DNA of 42,277 nucleotides from JBLINH01 sp047639165 (GCA_047639165.1 JBLINH010000005.1:1-42277), one strand, 5' to 3'. Shown: positions 15,418 to 23,508, counted from the stretch's first letter. The notes: generated by a model from the sequence alone, not told the origin. Translations and numbers: made by a program.

Positions 15418-18400
15418 ATGTTTTCTGAAAAACCAAAGATAGATAAAAAAGTTGAGAAAGAGGAAATTAAAAATCCTGATATTAAATTCGGTAACTTAAG
15501 CGACAAAGAACAAGCAGATATACACTCATATAATGCTAACCACCATAGAGAAGGTAAGTTTTATCAAGACTGGGATAATATTTCTCAAGAAGATTTAGAT
15601 AGGATAAAAGGTGAGGAGGAGGAAGAAGAACCAAAGGTTGAAGAAGAACCAGAAGAAAAAGATGAGGAGCTTAGGATTATAAAAAGACCAAGTGAAGAGA
15701 TTAAAAAATATAAAAAGAAAAAGGAGGAGCCAGAGCCTAAAGAGAGAAAAAAAAGAAAGATAGGTATTGTTAATACAGCAGCTGCTGTAGAAGCTCAGGC
15801 TATAGATATCGCAGAACATAGACTGTCAGAGAAGAACAACGAATTAAAAGGCTTGAAAGGATTCCTTCCAAGATTATTTAAATATAATATATTCAGGGAA
15901 TATACAAGACAAAGAGAGATAATTAAGGCTAAACAAGAGATTAAAGACTCTAAAAACGTATTTGATGGAGAAGAGAGTGCGAATCAAGCTGTTCACAATG
16001 AAGCAATGAACAGTATCATAGATAGATTTACATCTGAGTATGAAGAAACGCTCCATGACAAGGAAGAAAGAGTCAGAGATAATGAGGAAATAAACAATGG
16101 GGTTAAGAAACTAATCAGAGATTATGCAGCTGGAGGAATGAGTAATGATGTCTTGGAAACAGAAAGAAATAGAATTGTTGCACAAGCTACAGGAATGTCT
16201 CTTGAGGACATACAGAGTGAGGTGTCTCATACAGATAATATTATGGAGATTGCACGTCAATCAAAAATAGCAGTGGAGCACGGTGCGGCTTTGGATGATT
16301 TAGATGATGATATGGAAGTTACTCTTGGAAAAGCAAGAGTTGGGGTTAGAACAGAAGCTAATTTAAATAGAGTAGATAAAACAATAAACTGGATAAATAA
16401 GACCAGGGTTGGATCGGCACTTTTCAATGAAACTACAGTGGCGAGTGCTGTTTCTTTGGCTTATTCACTTTCGGCGATGTCTTCTCAGGTTCTAGCAAGA
16501 AACAAAGCGTTAGCCTTCGGAACATTGGGAGCATCGGCACTTCTAGGTGGAGGAATAGCTAAAGTTAAAGAAAGTAAGAGACTGAAAGAAGAGAGAAGTC
16601 AACATGCAAGGGACATAGCTAAAGGAAAAGATATTTCTCCTGATATGGAAAGAAGAAAAGAAATGGAAGAATCTAGACATGAAACTGTTCCTTGTATTTC
16701 GTACACGCAGGATATGAGACAACTATTGTCTGATGTGGAAAACCCTAATGCTACCGAATCAGAAAAGTTGATTGCTATTAACCTGTTAGCAGAAATACAA
16801 TCTAGAATTGAGTTGTCTGATAAAAAGAATATAGACCTTTTGTCGTATTCAGATTTTAGTAGCGTTGAGAAAGAAAGACTTGAACTTGATATTGTAAGAG
16901 CTGAAGCAAAAATTAAATTAAGAGAAATGGTGAAAGCCGGGGATATTAATATTGCAGATTTTGATCAACACTTCGAAGGAATGTTAGGAATACAAACAAG
17001 CAGATTAGAAAAAGGATACGACGATGGTGGTGTTAAAAAAGAAGGTATCGAAGACAAAGATAGAATCTTTGAAAAAATGAGAAAGAATAAGTCTTGGAAA
17101 GCTGCTAGAAGAGGAGTCATTCAAGGATTGGTTGTCGGTACTGCAGTTCAAGAGACAGTTGCTGCATTCAGTGGTAGTCAGCAAGGAATGTTCGAAAAGT
17201 TGTTTGGACATAAGGATCTTGGGGCTCAAACAACAACTGCTCTTGAAGGGTTGAGAGAATACATATTTGGTAATAGTGATTTGGTGGAAAGAACACTTTC
17301 ATCGATTGAACTATCTGATGGATCATTAATTAAGCTTCCTCGTGGTGTAGGCATTACTCCTAGTGCCAGTGGTTCAGATACATTTACATTCTCAAGAGAT
17401 GGAGAAGTATTATCTGATAATATTAAATTTGATGAAGGAGTGTTAACTGAACAATCAAAGGCCATACTTGCAGAGAAGAGTGTTAGAGTAAGTGAAGGAA
17501 GCGTAAAAATCGAATCAGAAGAAATTGTAAAAGAAAAAGTAGAATACACTGCTGCTGAATATATAAATGGTAATGAAGACTTTACCGAAATACATAGAGG
17601 ATTCTGGTATGACAATGATACTGTTAAATTTGATAAAAATGAACTTAAACTACATTGGGGTGGAATAAATGGAACAGGAATAGATGTAGAAGGAAACTAC
17701 GTCTACGATGTCTCAAAAATGACCTCTGACGGCTCTTCACTTAAGGGTATGTCTATTGATGCCAAAGATGCTATAAAAGACGGAAAACTAAGTATGCTTC
17801 TATCTTTGAGTCGAGACACTCAATTTGAGGTTGTACAAATACCAATAGATGCAAATGGACATGCAATCATTAATCCTAACAGTGATATAGCTAAAACTTT
17901 CTTTGAAGTTAAAGATGGTCAACTTGTGTTTAAGGGTAGGTTTGCAGAAGTTGGACACTCACTGGGTATACAAGAGGATGGTGTTGAAAAATTTGGGATA
18001 ATGGCTACGGATGAGGGAGTCGGATTGGATGCCATTGAAAGTAGAAAGGATGTAATTACAGCTGGTACAGATGTGACACCTGAAACTACATTTGAAGTGG
18101 AAGACGAAGATCTTCCATTTGTTGTACCACCTATAATACCGATACTTGGAAGGAGACCATTGGAGCAGATGAAAGATAAAGAAGGCGATAGTAAATCAAA
18201 AGAAATTATTGATGACCCAAAACCAAGAGAGAATGAGTCTTTGGTCCCAGTAATATATACAGCTAACGAACTTGAAAACCTTGATAGGGGATTTTATGAG
18301 AATAGGTTTTCTGACACCTTAAAATCAAACCCTGATGCAGAATTGAAAGAAAGAGAAGAGATTAAGAAGTATTTAGATAGACAACCAATAGATTATATTA

Positions 18401-19521
18401 ACGAGATTGATATTTTAGCTTCAGAGATTGGTCCAATAGATCCTAAATGCAGATTGTCGGTATGTATTCCTGTTGATAGTGAGAGTGAAGGGAGAAACAT
18501 CTATAAATCTCTTGAAGTATATAAAGATCAATCTACCGATCCTGAATCTTTTGAAATAGTCCTTCTTGTTAATCATTTGAATAAGGACGAGATGGAGTCA
18601 TCTACTATTTCAGATGAAATAAAAAGGTTTCAAGAAGATAATCCAAAACTGAGGGTTAGGGTCATGGATGAAGTTTTGCCAAAAGAGGGAACTGGAAACG
18701 GATATGCAAGAAAGCTATTGGGTGATGTTATTTTAAGAAGACAATCAAAACTTAAATCTAAGAAGGATCATTATATTCTAGCAAATGACCCCGGTGTCTC
18801 TGGTGTGTCACTTGATTATATTAATAATTTTGTAGATAAATTTGATAATAATGAAGAAGTTGATTCTTTGCTTGGTCGATCAGATTGGGATCCCAAGTTT
18901 GTTACAGAGAACCCACTTAAGTATGTTGGGACAGCTTTGTTTCAATATAATGAAACACAACTTTCTAAGAAAAGTGAAAAAGAAGTTGATTCTATTAATT
19001 CAAATTTTGCAATTAGGTCGTCAGTATATGCTGCTGTTGGTGGTTATACTTCAAATGCTGAAGCAGAAAATATTGATCTTGGTAATTCTATCAAAGCAGC
19101 TCGTAAAGGGGCTCTTGATAGGAAGCCTGTTGCGTATGCGGGAGATGACTCTTCTGGTGTATATTCTCAGCATGATAAAATTAAAGACAGGGTTCTGAAG
19201 GGGTTAGAGTCACGTTCTGATCTAAGCTCTGCCTTTGAAACTTTCTTGCAACAAGTTGAAGATATAAAAATATTTAAAATTACAGATAAATTTGATTATG
19301 AAAATGAAAGTGAGGTTCAGAAACTTACAAAAACATTGGAAGATTTTATCAATACAAGTTTTGAAAAAATTAATTTGTCAGATGAAACCAATAAAAAGAT
19401 GATAAAGCATTCCTTGAACCTAATTGGATTAAAATACAAATTTACAGATTCTAATAAGATTAAAATAATAGACCCTACTAATTTGATTGAAGGACTTAAG
19501 GGATATAAAAGTAGGATTTAG
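15418..19521 (+). CDS. 1367-aa membrane-associated protein with C-terminal glycosyltransferase-like domain
   Basis: The N-terminal 150 residues are highly charged with E/K-rich low complexity. Residues 150-330 are helical. Weakly hydrophobic Ala/Ser/Gly-rich segments at about 340-388 and 561-586 may insert in a membrane. Residues 600-920 look beta-rich, ending in a Pro-rich block with PPIIPILGRRPLE. From residue 1012 (RLSVCIPVDSESEGRNIYKS) there is a GT-A fold like family 2 glycosyltransferases, including FEIVLLVN, HYILANDPGVS at about 1120 where a DxD would be, and FAIRSSVYAAVGGY near 1200. The DxD is not canonical, so catalysis is uncertain. It is translated four bases after the DUF5663 gene and ends two bases before the convergent rnr. 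The domain limits are estimates; the function is unknown. Confidence 0.8.
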   Translation: MFSEKPKIDKKVEKEEIKNPDIKFGNLSDKEQADIHSYNANHHREGKFYQDWDNISQEDLDRIKGEEEEEEPKVEEEPEEKDEELRIIKRPSEEIKKYKKKKEEPEPKERKKRKIGIVNTAAAVEAQAIDIAEHRLSEKNNELKGLKGFLPRLFKYNIFREYTRQREIIKAKQEIKDSKNVFDGEESANQAVHNEAMNSIIDRFTSEYEETLHDKEERVRDNEEINNGVKKLIRDYAAGGMSNDVLETERNRIVAQATGMSLEDIQSEVSHTDNIMEIARQSKIAVEHGAALDDLDDDMEVTLGKARVGVRTEANLNRVDKTINWINKTRVGSALFNETTVASAVSLAYSLSAMSSQVLARNKALAFGTLGASALLGGGIAKVKESKRLKEERSQHARDIAKGKDISPDMERRKEMEESRHETVPCISYTQDMRQLLSDVENPNATESEKLIAINLLAEIQSRIELSDKKNIDLLSYSDFSSVEKERLELDIVRAEAKIKLREMVKAGDINIADFDQHFEGMLGIQTSRLEKGYDDGGVKKEGIEDKDRIFEKMRKNKSWKAARRGVIQGLVVGTAVQETVAAFSGSQQGMFEKLFGHKDLGAQTTTALEGLREYIFGNSDLVERTLSSIELSDGSLIKLPRGVGITPSASGSDTFTFSRDGEVLSDNIKFDEGVLTEQSKAILAEKSVRVSEGSVKIESEEIVKEKVEYTAAEYINGNEDFTEIHRGFWYDNDTVKFDKNELKLHWGGINGTGIDVEGNYVYDVSKMTSDGSSLKGMSIDAKDAIKDGKLSMLLSLSRDTQFEVVQIPIDANGHAIINPNSDIAKTFFEVKDGQLVFKGRFAEVGHSLGIQEDGVEKFGIMATDEGVGLDAIESRKDVITAGTDVTPETTFEVEDEDLPFVVPPIIPILGRRPLEQMKDKEGDSKSKEIIDDPKPRENESLVPVIYTANELENLDRGFYENRFSDTLKSNPDAELKEREEIKKYLDRQPIDYINEIDILASEIGPIDPKCRLSVCIPVDSESEGRNIYKSLEVYKDQSTDPESFEIVLLVNHLNKDEMESSTISDEIKRFQEDNPKLRVRVMDEVLPKEGTGNGYARKLLGDVILRRQSKLKSKKDHYILANDPGVSGVSLDYINNFVDKFDNNEEVDSLLGRSDWDPKFVTENPLKYVGTALFQYNETQLSKKSEKEVDSINSNFAIRSSVYAAVGGYTSNAEAENIDLGNSIKAARKGALDRKPVAYAGDDSSGVYSQHDKIKDRVLKGLESRSDLSSAFETFLQQVEDIKIFKITDKFDYENESEVQKLTKTLEDFINTSFEKINLSDETNKKMIKHSLNLIGLKYKFTDSNKIKIIDPTNLIEGLKGYKSRI

Positions 19522-19523
19522 TT

Positions 19524-21455
19524 TTATTTAACGAAACTTAAATCAAGTTTTCTTTCTTCAACATCAGCTCCTTCTATCTTCACTTTCACTTTGTCACCCA
19601 AGGTGAATTTTTCTCCATTTTTTTCTCCTGTGATTCTGTAGTTCTTTTCATCAAAGTTGTAGAAGTCTTTCCCTAACTTACTTATGTGAACCATTCCGTC
19701 AGCTCCCGTATCATCAAGTAGTACATATATACCCCATTTAGCTACACCTGAAATAACACCAGTGAATTCTTTTCCAATATGGTTTTTCATGAATTCTACC
19801 TGCTTGTATTTGATTGAGTCTCTCTCAGCTTCAGCTGCTGCAATTTCTTGATTAGTTGAGTTGGTTGCGATTCTTGCAAACTCAGCACTGTCTTTATCAG
19901 ATACGATTTCATTCTTTGTAAATTTCTCTAATATTCTATGAACAACAAGATCAGGGTATCGTCTGATTGGAGATGTGAAGTGTGTATAGAAATCAAATGA
20001 CAATCCGAAGTGTCCAGAGTTTTGAGTAGTGTAGATAGCTTTACTCATTGTTCGTATAGCTGCCGTTGTAATTAAACCTTCACCTGGCTGGCCTTTTACT
20101 TTGTCGAATAGGGAATTGAGAGCTTTAGCTGTTATGGATCCATCTTCTCTAACTTCAAGTTCATACTTTAAAGCTTTAAGGAGTTCGTTTAGTTGTTTTA
20201 TCTTATCGACATCTGGTGCAGGGTGAACTCGGAATATTAGGTCGTTATTTCTTCCTTTGCTCAATTCCTTGTCTTTGTCTACTGAGAACTTGGCAACATT
20301 TCTGTTTGCAAGAAGCATAAACTCCTCGATTACCCAGTGAGTATCAATATGATCTTTTTTGGTTATTGAGACAGGTACACCTTTTTCATCCAGTTCAAAT
20401 TCAAATTCATCTTTCTCAAATCGGATAGCTCCGTTATCGTATTTTTGTTTTCTAAGGATCTTTGCTATTTCATACATAGACTTAAGTTCCTTTATATAGT
20501 CACCACTATTGTTATCTAAATTGTCTTGAGCGTCTTCGTATGTAAATCTTTTATCAGAGTTTATGATTGTTTTACCAAACCACTTACTGATTACTTCAGC
20601 ATTTTTGTTTATCTCAAAGACTGAAGAAAAAGCCAACTTATCTTCATTAGGGTTCAGGCTACAAAGATCGTTTGAAAGTATCTCTGGAAGCATTGGGATA
20701 GTCCTATCTACAAGATATACAGAAAAAGCTCTTTCTCTAGCTTCTTTGTCTAGCATTGTTCCTGGAGTTACAAAGTGAGATACGTCAGCAATATGAATTC
20801 CAATTTCATAGTTTCCGTTTGGAAGTTCTTTAAATGACAAAGCATCATCGAAGTCTTTAGCTGTCTTTGGGTCAATTGTGAAAGTTACAACATCTCTGAA
20901 GTCTCTTCTTTTTGCAATCTCGTCTTCAGGTATAGGTGACCATTTGTTCTTTAACTCAATAGCTTCGTTTTCAATTTCTTGATCGAAGTTTGTTTCAAAA
21001 CCTTTGTCCAAAACGATAGATCTCATTTCAACATTGTGCACACCCTTTTTACCAATTACTTCAATTATTTTTATTTCAGGTTTGTCTTCCCAAGATACAA
21101 TTTCAATTAGAACCTTATCGTCTACTTTTGCTTTTAGAGATTCATTAAGAGAGAGAATTAGCACAGGATATACTTTCTTGTTGTCTGGGTTCACGTGGAA
21201 GTTTCCATCTTTGTTTTCAATAGTTCCTACAAACTGCATTTTCTTTCGAGATATAATCTCAACAACTTCTCCTTGTTTCCTGTCTTTTATTTTCTCGTCA
21301 AGAATACGAACTTTCACCTCGTCTTTGTGAAGAGCTTTGTTTAGTTTATCTGCTTGAATTTCAATATCTTCATCAGAGTTTGGGTTAACTATGTATCCAG
21401 TTGGTCGTGTACTTAATGAGATAATTCCTTCAATAAAAGGATCTTTGTTTGACAT
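19524..21455 (-). CDS. rnr: Ribonuclease R (RNB-family 3'-5' exoribonuclease)
   Basis: Degrades structured RNA from the 3' end and takes part in rRNA and mRNA quality control. The 643-residue protein has cold-shock-type OB domains in the first 200 residues, the RNB catalytic domain with FTIDPKTAKDFDDALSF carrying the metal-binding aspartates, the later FTSPIRRYPDLVVHR block, and a C-terminal S1 domain (about 560-640) starting EFTGVISGVAKWGIYV. The lysine-rich tail of E. coli RNase R is absent. An in-frame codon for 20 more residues exists upstream, but the ATG at 21455 is preferred because MSNKDPFIEGIIS aligns with the domain start and TAATAT lies eight bases before it. It is divergent from rpsP. 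Confidence 0.97.
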   Translation of the reverse strand: MSNKDPFIEGIISLSTRPTGYIVNPNSDEDIEIQADKLNKALHKDEVKVRILDEKIKDRKQGEVVEIISRKKMQFVGTIENKDGNFHVNPDNKKVYPVLILSLNESLKAKVDDKVLIEIVSWEDKPEIKIIEVIGKKGVHNVEMRSIVLDKGFETNFDQEIENEAIELKNKWSPIPEDEIAKRRDFRDVVTFTIDPKTAKDFDDALSFKELPNGNYEIGIHIADVSHFVTPGTMLDKEARERAFSVYLVDRTIPMLPEILSNDLCSLNPNEDKLAFSSVFEINKNAEVISKWFGKTIINSDKRFTYEDAQDNLDNNSGDYIKELKSMYEIAKILRKQKYDNGAIRFEKDEFEFELDEKGVPVSITKKDHIDTHWVIEEFMLLANRNVAKFSVDKDKELSKGRNNDLIFRVHPAPDVDKIKQLNELLKALKYELEVREDGSITAKALNSLFDKVKGQPGEGLITTAAIRTMSKAIYTTQNSGHFGLSFDFYTHFTSPIRRYPDLVVHRILEKFTKNEIVSDKDSAEFARIATNSTNQEIAAAEAERDSIKYKQVEFMKNHIGKEFTGVISGVAKWGIYVLLDDTGADGMVHISKLGKDFYNFDEKNYRITGEKNGEKFTLGDKVKVKIEGADVEERKLDLSFVK

Positions 21456-21551
21456 ATATAGGTATATTACGTGTTTTGATGGAAAAGTAAATGACCTAAG
21501 GTTGCTGGGTTGCAAGTAAAATGGTTGGTTTTATACCCCACGTCTCTGCAC

Positions 21552-21570
21552 ATGACACTTTATTTGTCAT
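21552..21570. repeat. Inverted repeat ATGACA-N7-TGTCAT at the rpsP promoter
   Basis: Two perfect 6-base half-sites (21552-21557 and 21565-21570) in inverted order end at the first base of the rpsP -35 element. It lies in the 150-base divergent region between rnr and rpsP. A protein-binding operator is possible; no matching second site was found by eye. Confidence 0.35.
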
Positions 21571-21598
21571 TGACCCAATTTGAAACCCATGCTATCAT
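21570..21598 (+). promoter_or_regulatory. Strong promoter for rpsP
   Basis: TTGACC (21570-21575), a 17-base spacer and TATCAT (21593-21598) preceded by TGC. The rpsP ATG comes seven bases later, so the transcript should be leaderless. Confidence 0.75.
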
Positions 21599-21605
21599 TT
21601 CGCAC

Positions 21606-22136
21606 ATGTTAAAAATCAGATTACAAAGAACAGGACGGAAGCATGAACCAACCTTTAGGGTCGTGCTTACTGATTCTAAAAATGGCCCAAAGAGTGGAAA
21701 GTTTATTGAAATTTTAGGTAACTATGATGCACGAGACAGAAACGAAACTCGATTAAAGTCAGATAGAATTACTTATTGGATTTCACAAGGTGCTAAGCTT
21801 TCAGATACTCTACATAACCTATTTGTAGACAAGAAGATTATTGAAGGAAAGAAGATTAATGTTCTTCCTAAGAAATCTCCAATTGTTAAGGAAGGTGAAG
21901 AAGTAAAGGAAGCTCCAAAGGAGGAATCTCCAGCTCCTGAAGAAGTAAAGGAGGAAGTGGAAGAAGTAAAGGAAGCTCCAAAGGAGGAAGTGGAAGTAAA
22001 GGAATCTCCAGCTCCTGAAGAAGTAAAGGAAGAAGTAAAGGAAGCTCCAAAGGAGGAATCTCCAGCTCCTGAAGAAGTAAAGGAGGAAACTAAAGAAGAG
22101 GTAAAGGAGGAAGTGGAAGTAAAAGTAGCAGAATAA
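21606..22136 (+). CDS. rpsP: 30S ribosomal protein S16 with acidic repeat tail
   Basis: Residues 1 to about 92 are ribosomal protein S16, with the usual MLKIRLQRTGRKHEPTFRVV start, GKFIEILGNYDAR and the RITYWISQGAKLSDT block. The following 84 residues are unlike normal S16: repeats built of EEVKEAPKEE and SPAPEEVKEE units, strongly acidic and probably disordered. The usual S16 has 80-90 residues, so the protein is doubled in length. The start at 21606 is set by the conserved MLKIRL and the promoter seven bases upstream; the frame is open further upstream but has no homology there. It heads the rpsP-khpA-trmD order typical of bacteria, although rimM is missing. Confidence 0.97.
   Translation: MLKIRLQRTGRKHEPTFRVVLTDSKNGPKSGKFIEILGNYDARDRNETRLKSDRITYWISQGAKLSDTLHNLFVDKKIIEGKKINVLPKKSPIVKEGEEVKEAPKEESPAPEEVKEEVEEVKEAPKEEVEVKESPAPEEVKEEVKEAPKEESPAPEEVKEETKEEVKEEVEVKVAE
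21897..22130 (+). repeat. Imperfect in-frame tandem repeats in the rpsP tail
   Basis: The DNA segment GAAGTAAAGGAAGCTCCAAA occurs three times (near 21899, 21963 and 22038), interleaved with TCTCCAGCTCCTGAAGAAGT, also three times. All copies keep the reading frame, and third-position changes are few, so expansion is probably recent. The long open frame on the opposite strand here is only an effect of the repeat. Confidence 0.85.
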
Positions 22137-22180
22137 TCCACACCTAACTTACTAAAATAAATTTTATTACTGTATAATTT

Positions 22181-22236
22181 AATTAATCAGTGACTCGATA
22201 TAGTGGGCGCTGTAATTAATTCTATAACGAATAGAA
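22181..22236 (+). promoter_or_regulatory. Two-hairpin leader of khpA
   Basis: Behind TATAAT (22173-22178) lies AATTAATCAG (22181-22190) pairing with CTG and ATTAATT (22210-22221, two-base bulge), then TTCTAT-AACGA-ATAGAA (22220-22236), whose stem ends one base before the ATG. The pairings share bases 22220-22221, so the two forms are partly exclusive, as in a switch. TATAAC (22223-22228) inside the second hairpin is an alternative -10 for a leaderless start. Confidence 0.4.
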
Positions 22237-22237
22237 A

Positions 22238-22549
22238 ATGACAGAAAAAGATCAAGAATTTCTAGAGTATGTAGTGAAGACGCTTGTTGATAAACCCGAA
22301 AAGGTTTTGATCAATCGAACAGTTGATGAGATGGGTGTACTTTTAACATTACAAGTTGACCAAGAGGATATGGGAAAGATTGTTGGTCGACAAGGGAATA
22401 CAGCCAAAGCTATTAGGACACTACTACGTGTTGTTGGAATGAAAAACAGCGCACGTGTTAATCTGAAGATTAACGAACCTGAAGGAAGTACAAGAGGCGA
22501 GTCAGGTATGAAAAGTGTGGATGAAGCAATGGAAGATTTAAAGATTTAA
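22238..22549 (+). CDS. khpA: KH-domain RNA-binding protein KhpA
   Basis: A 103-residue protein with one KH domain. The RNA-binding helix-turn reads MGKIVGRQGNTAKAIRTLLRV, containing the GxxG loop as GRQG. Length, position after rpsP and sequence fit KhpA, which in other bacteria pairs with KhpB to bind many mRNAs and small RNAs and affects cell division. The C-terminal 25 residues are charged. The ATG lies directly after the second leader hairpin. A strong terminator follows its stop codon, so it is the last gene of the rpsP unit here, whereas rimM and trmD usually continue the operon. Confidence 0.93.
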   Translation: MTEKDQEFLEYVVKTLVDKPEKVLINRTVDEMGVLLTLQVDQEDMGKIVGRQGNTAKAIRTLLRVVGMKNSARVNLKINEPEGSTRGESGMKSVDEAMEDLKI

Positions 22550-22550
22550 A

Positions 22551-22584
22551 ACAAAAACCCCAGCTCATCTGCTGGGGTTTTTGT
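22551..22584. terminator. Intrinsic terminator after khpA
   Basis: A perfect 14-bp stem, ACAAAAACCCCAGC (22551-22564) with its complement (22571-22584), around TCATCT. Flanking A and T runs give it terminator character in both directions. Confidence 0.93.
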
Positions 22585-22598
22585 TTGCTTTACATATA

Positions 22599-22626
22599 TT
22601 GACTTTTAATATAGATATGGTATAAA
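22599..22626 (+). promoter_or_regulatory. Promoter of the membrane-protein cassette
   Basis: TTGACT (22599-22604), a 16-base spacer and TATAAA (22621-22626) preceded by TGG. The start should be near 22633, giving a leader of about 117 bases, the second longest in the window after the rpoB leader. Confidence 0.65.
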
Positions 22627-22633
22627 AAAGAAA

Positions 22634-22731
22634 GAGTACAAGCCTAGGTATTCTTACAAAATGATGTGGTATTCAGTGGCTATGCGGTCACAATACGAAT
22701 AACCTGAGCACAGTGCTCCTTATTGTAATTG
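22634..22731 (+). promoter_or_regulatory. Structured 5' leader of the membrane-protein cassette
   Basis: Hairpin A pairs GAGTAC (22634-22639) with GTATTC (22648-22653). Hairpin B stacks CAAT/ATTG, AATAA/TTATT and GAGC/GCTC over 22691-22731 with loop ACAGT. The base of hairpin B contains a possible TTG start (22729), while the ATG used here (22750) is free. It does not match a riboswitch class I know. Confidence 0.4.
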
Positions 22732-22749
22732 AAAAGGCAAATTGACAAA

Positions 22750-23439
22750 ATGACACAAAAAAAGAAAGACCAAATACTAGTATTTCTCGGTAGAATGTTT
22801 ACTGAGAACTTCGTAAACGAACAGGAGAACGACAAAATTAAGTCGTTCAAACGGTCTGCAGAACACTGCAGAAAAATGATTAAACGGAAACGCGAAGACA
22901 TAAGGAATATTGCTGTAGCAATCTCAATTGCAGCAATCATTGTGTACACAGGTATGAATAGTGGATATGATGATATTTATACCCGTATCACCACCCTCGG
23001 AGCAGCTGGCATTGTTATTTTTGTAGGTACACTACACTACATAAATAGAATCACCTCGATTGGAAGGACTACTAAAATAGTTGCACGTGCTTGGGAAGGT
23101 AAAAGAAAAATGATATTAAACACGGGATTGATATCTAATATTACAACCGGTCTGAGTGAAAGACCAGCACTCGCTGAATCTAGCACTCCAGTCGATGAAA
23201 ATCAGGTCGGCATAGCTCTTCAGGGTATGCTTGCTAAACTAGCTGAGAAAATCAGATATTCCGAAGTCGAAGGATTGGACTACGAGAAAGATAAAGCTCG
23301 TAAACAAATTGTAAAAATTACGAGTCTAGCTGACTCTTTTGGATACGAGTCTAATGACTGGGGTGCTTTCTTTAACCCAAAGTCTACGTCGAGGAGTCTC
23401 CTCCGGAAGACTCGCACTGTGTTGATGAATATTAAATAA
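22750..23439 (+). CDS. Unknown two-helix membrane protein, 229 aa
   Basis: I do not recognise this protein. A basic cytoplasmic N-terminus (1-50) leads to two membrane helices at about 52-68 (IRNIAVAISIAAIIVYTG) and 79-97, with only about ten residues between them, then a soluble C-terminal region of 130 residues with alternating helices and a basic end. This topology resembles small effector or SMODS/SLATT-type membrane proteins in general shape only. It uses CGT, CGG and CGC arginine codons more than its neighbours, which rely on AGA and CGA. With its own promoter, structured leader and terminator it forms an independent cassette in the place usually held by rimM. The ATG at 22750 is preferred over an in-frame TTG at 22729 that is buried in a hairpin. 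Confidence 0.75.
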   Translation: MTQKKKDQILVFLGRMFTENFVNEQENDKIKSFKRSAEHCRKMIKRKREDIRNIAVAISIAAIIVYTGMNSGYDDIYTRITTLGAAGIVIFVGTLHYINRITSIGRTTKIVARAWEGKRKMILNTGLISNITTGLSERPALAESSTPVDENQVGIALQGMLAKLAEKIRYSEVEGLDYEKDKARKQIVKITSLADSFGYESNDWGAFFNPKSTSRSLLRKTRTVLMNIK

Positions 23440-23458
23440 TCATCAACTTTTGTTCTTT

Positions 23459-23490
23459 AAAGCCCCACAGTTAAAACTGTGGGGCTTTTC
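23459..23490. terminator. Intrinsic terminator after the membrane-protein gene
   Basis: A perfect 13-bp stem, AAAGCCCCACAGT (23459-23471) with 23476-23488, around TAAA, followed by TC. A second hairpin, GTTGATGA/TCATCAAC (23421-23447), overlaps the stop codon just upstream. Confidence 0.92.
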
Positions 23491-23508
23491 TAATACAAAA
23501 ATATGTTG

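Noticed and set aside
18842..19198. 118-codon open frame inside the 1367-residue gene
   Set aside because: Lies in another frame of a continuous, domain-bearing gene and has Leu/Ile-rich shadow composition.
12275..19521. Complete conjugative element or integrated plasmid
   Set aside because: Apart from the ATPase no relaxase, coupling, pilin or integrase gene is present, and no attachment-site repeats were seen.
21510..21605. Upstream extension of S16 by 32 residues
   Set aside because: The S16 family starts at MLKIRL, and a strong promoter (-35 and -10) lies inside the supposed extension.
21897..22130. Possible CRISPR-like repeat array
   Set aside because: The repeats are direct, interleaved, without unique spacers of constant length, and keep the S16 reading frame.
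21773..22141. Long open frame on the minus strand opposite the rpsP tail
   Set aside because: It translates to Ser/Phe/Thr repeats produced by the reverse complement of the GAAGTAAAG repeats; no start signal and no protein-like composition.
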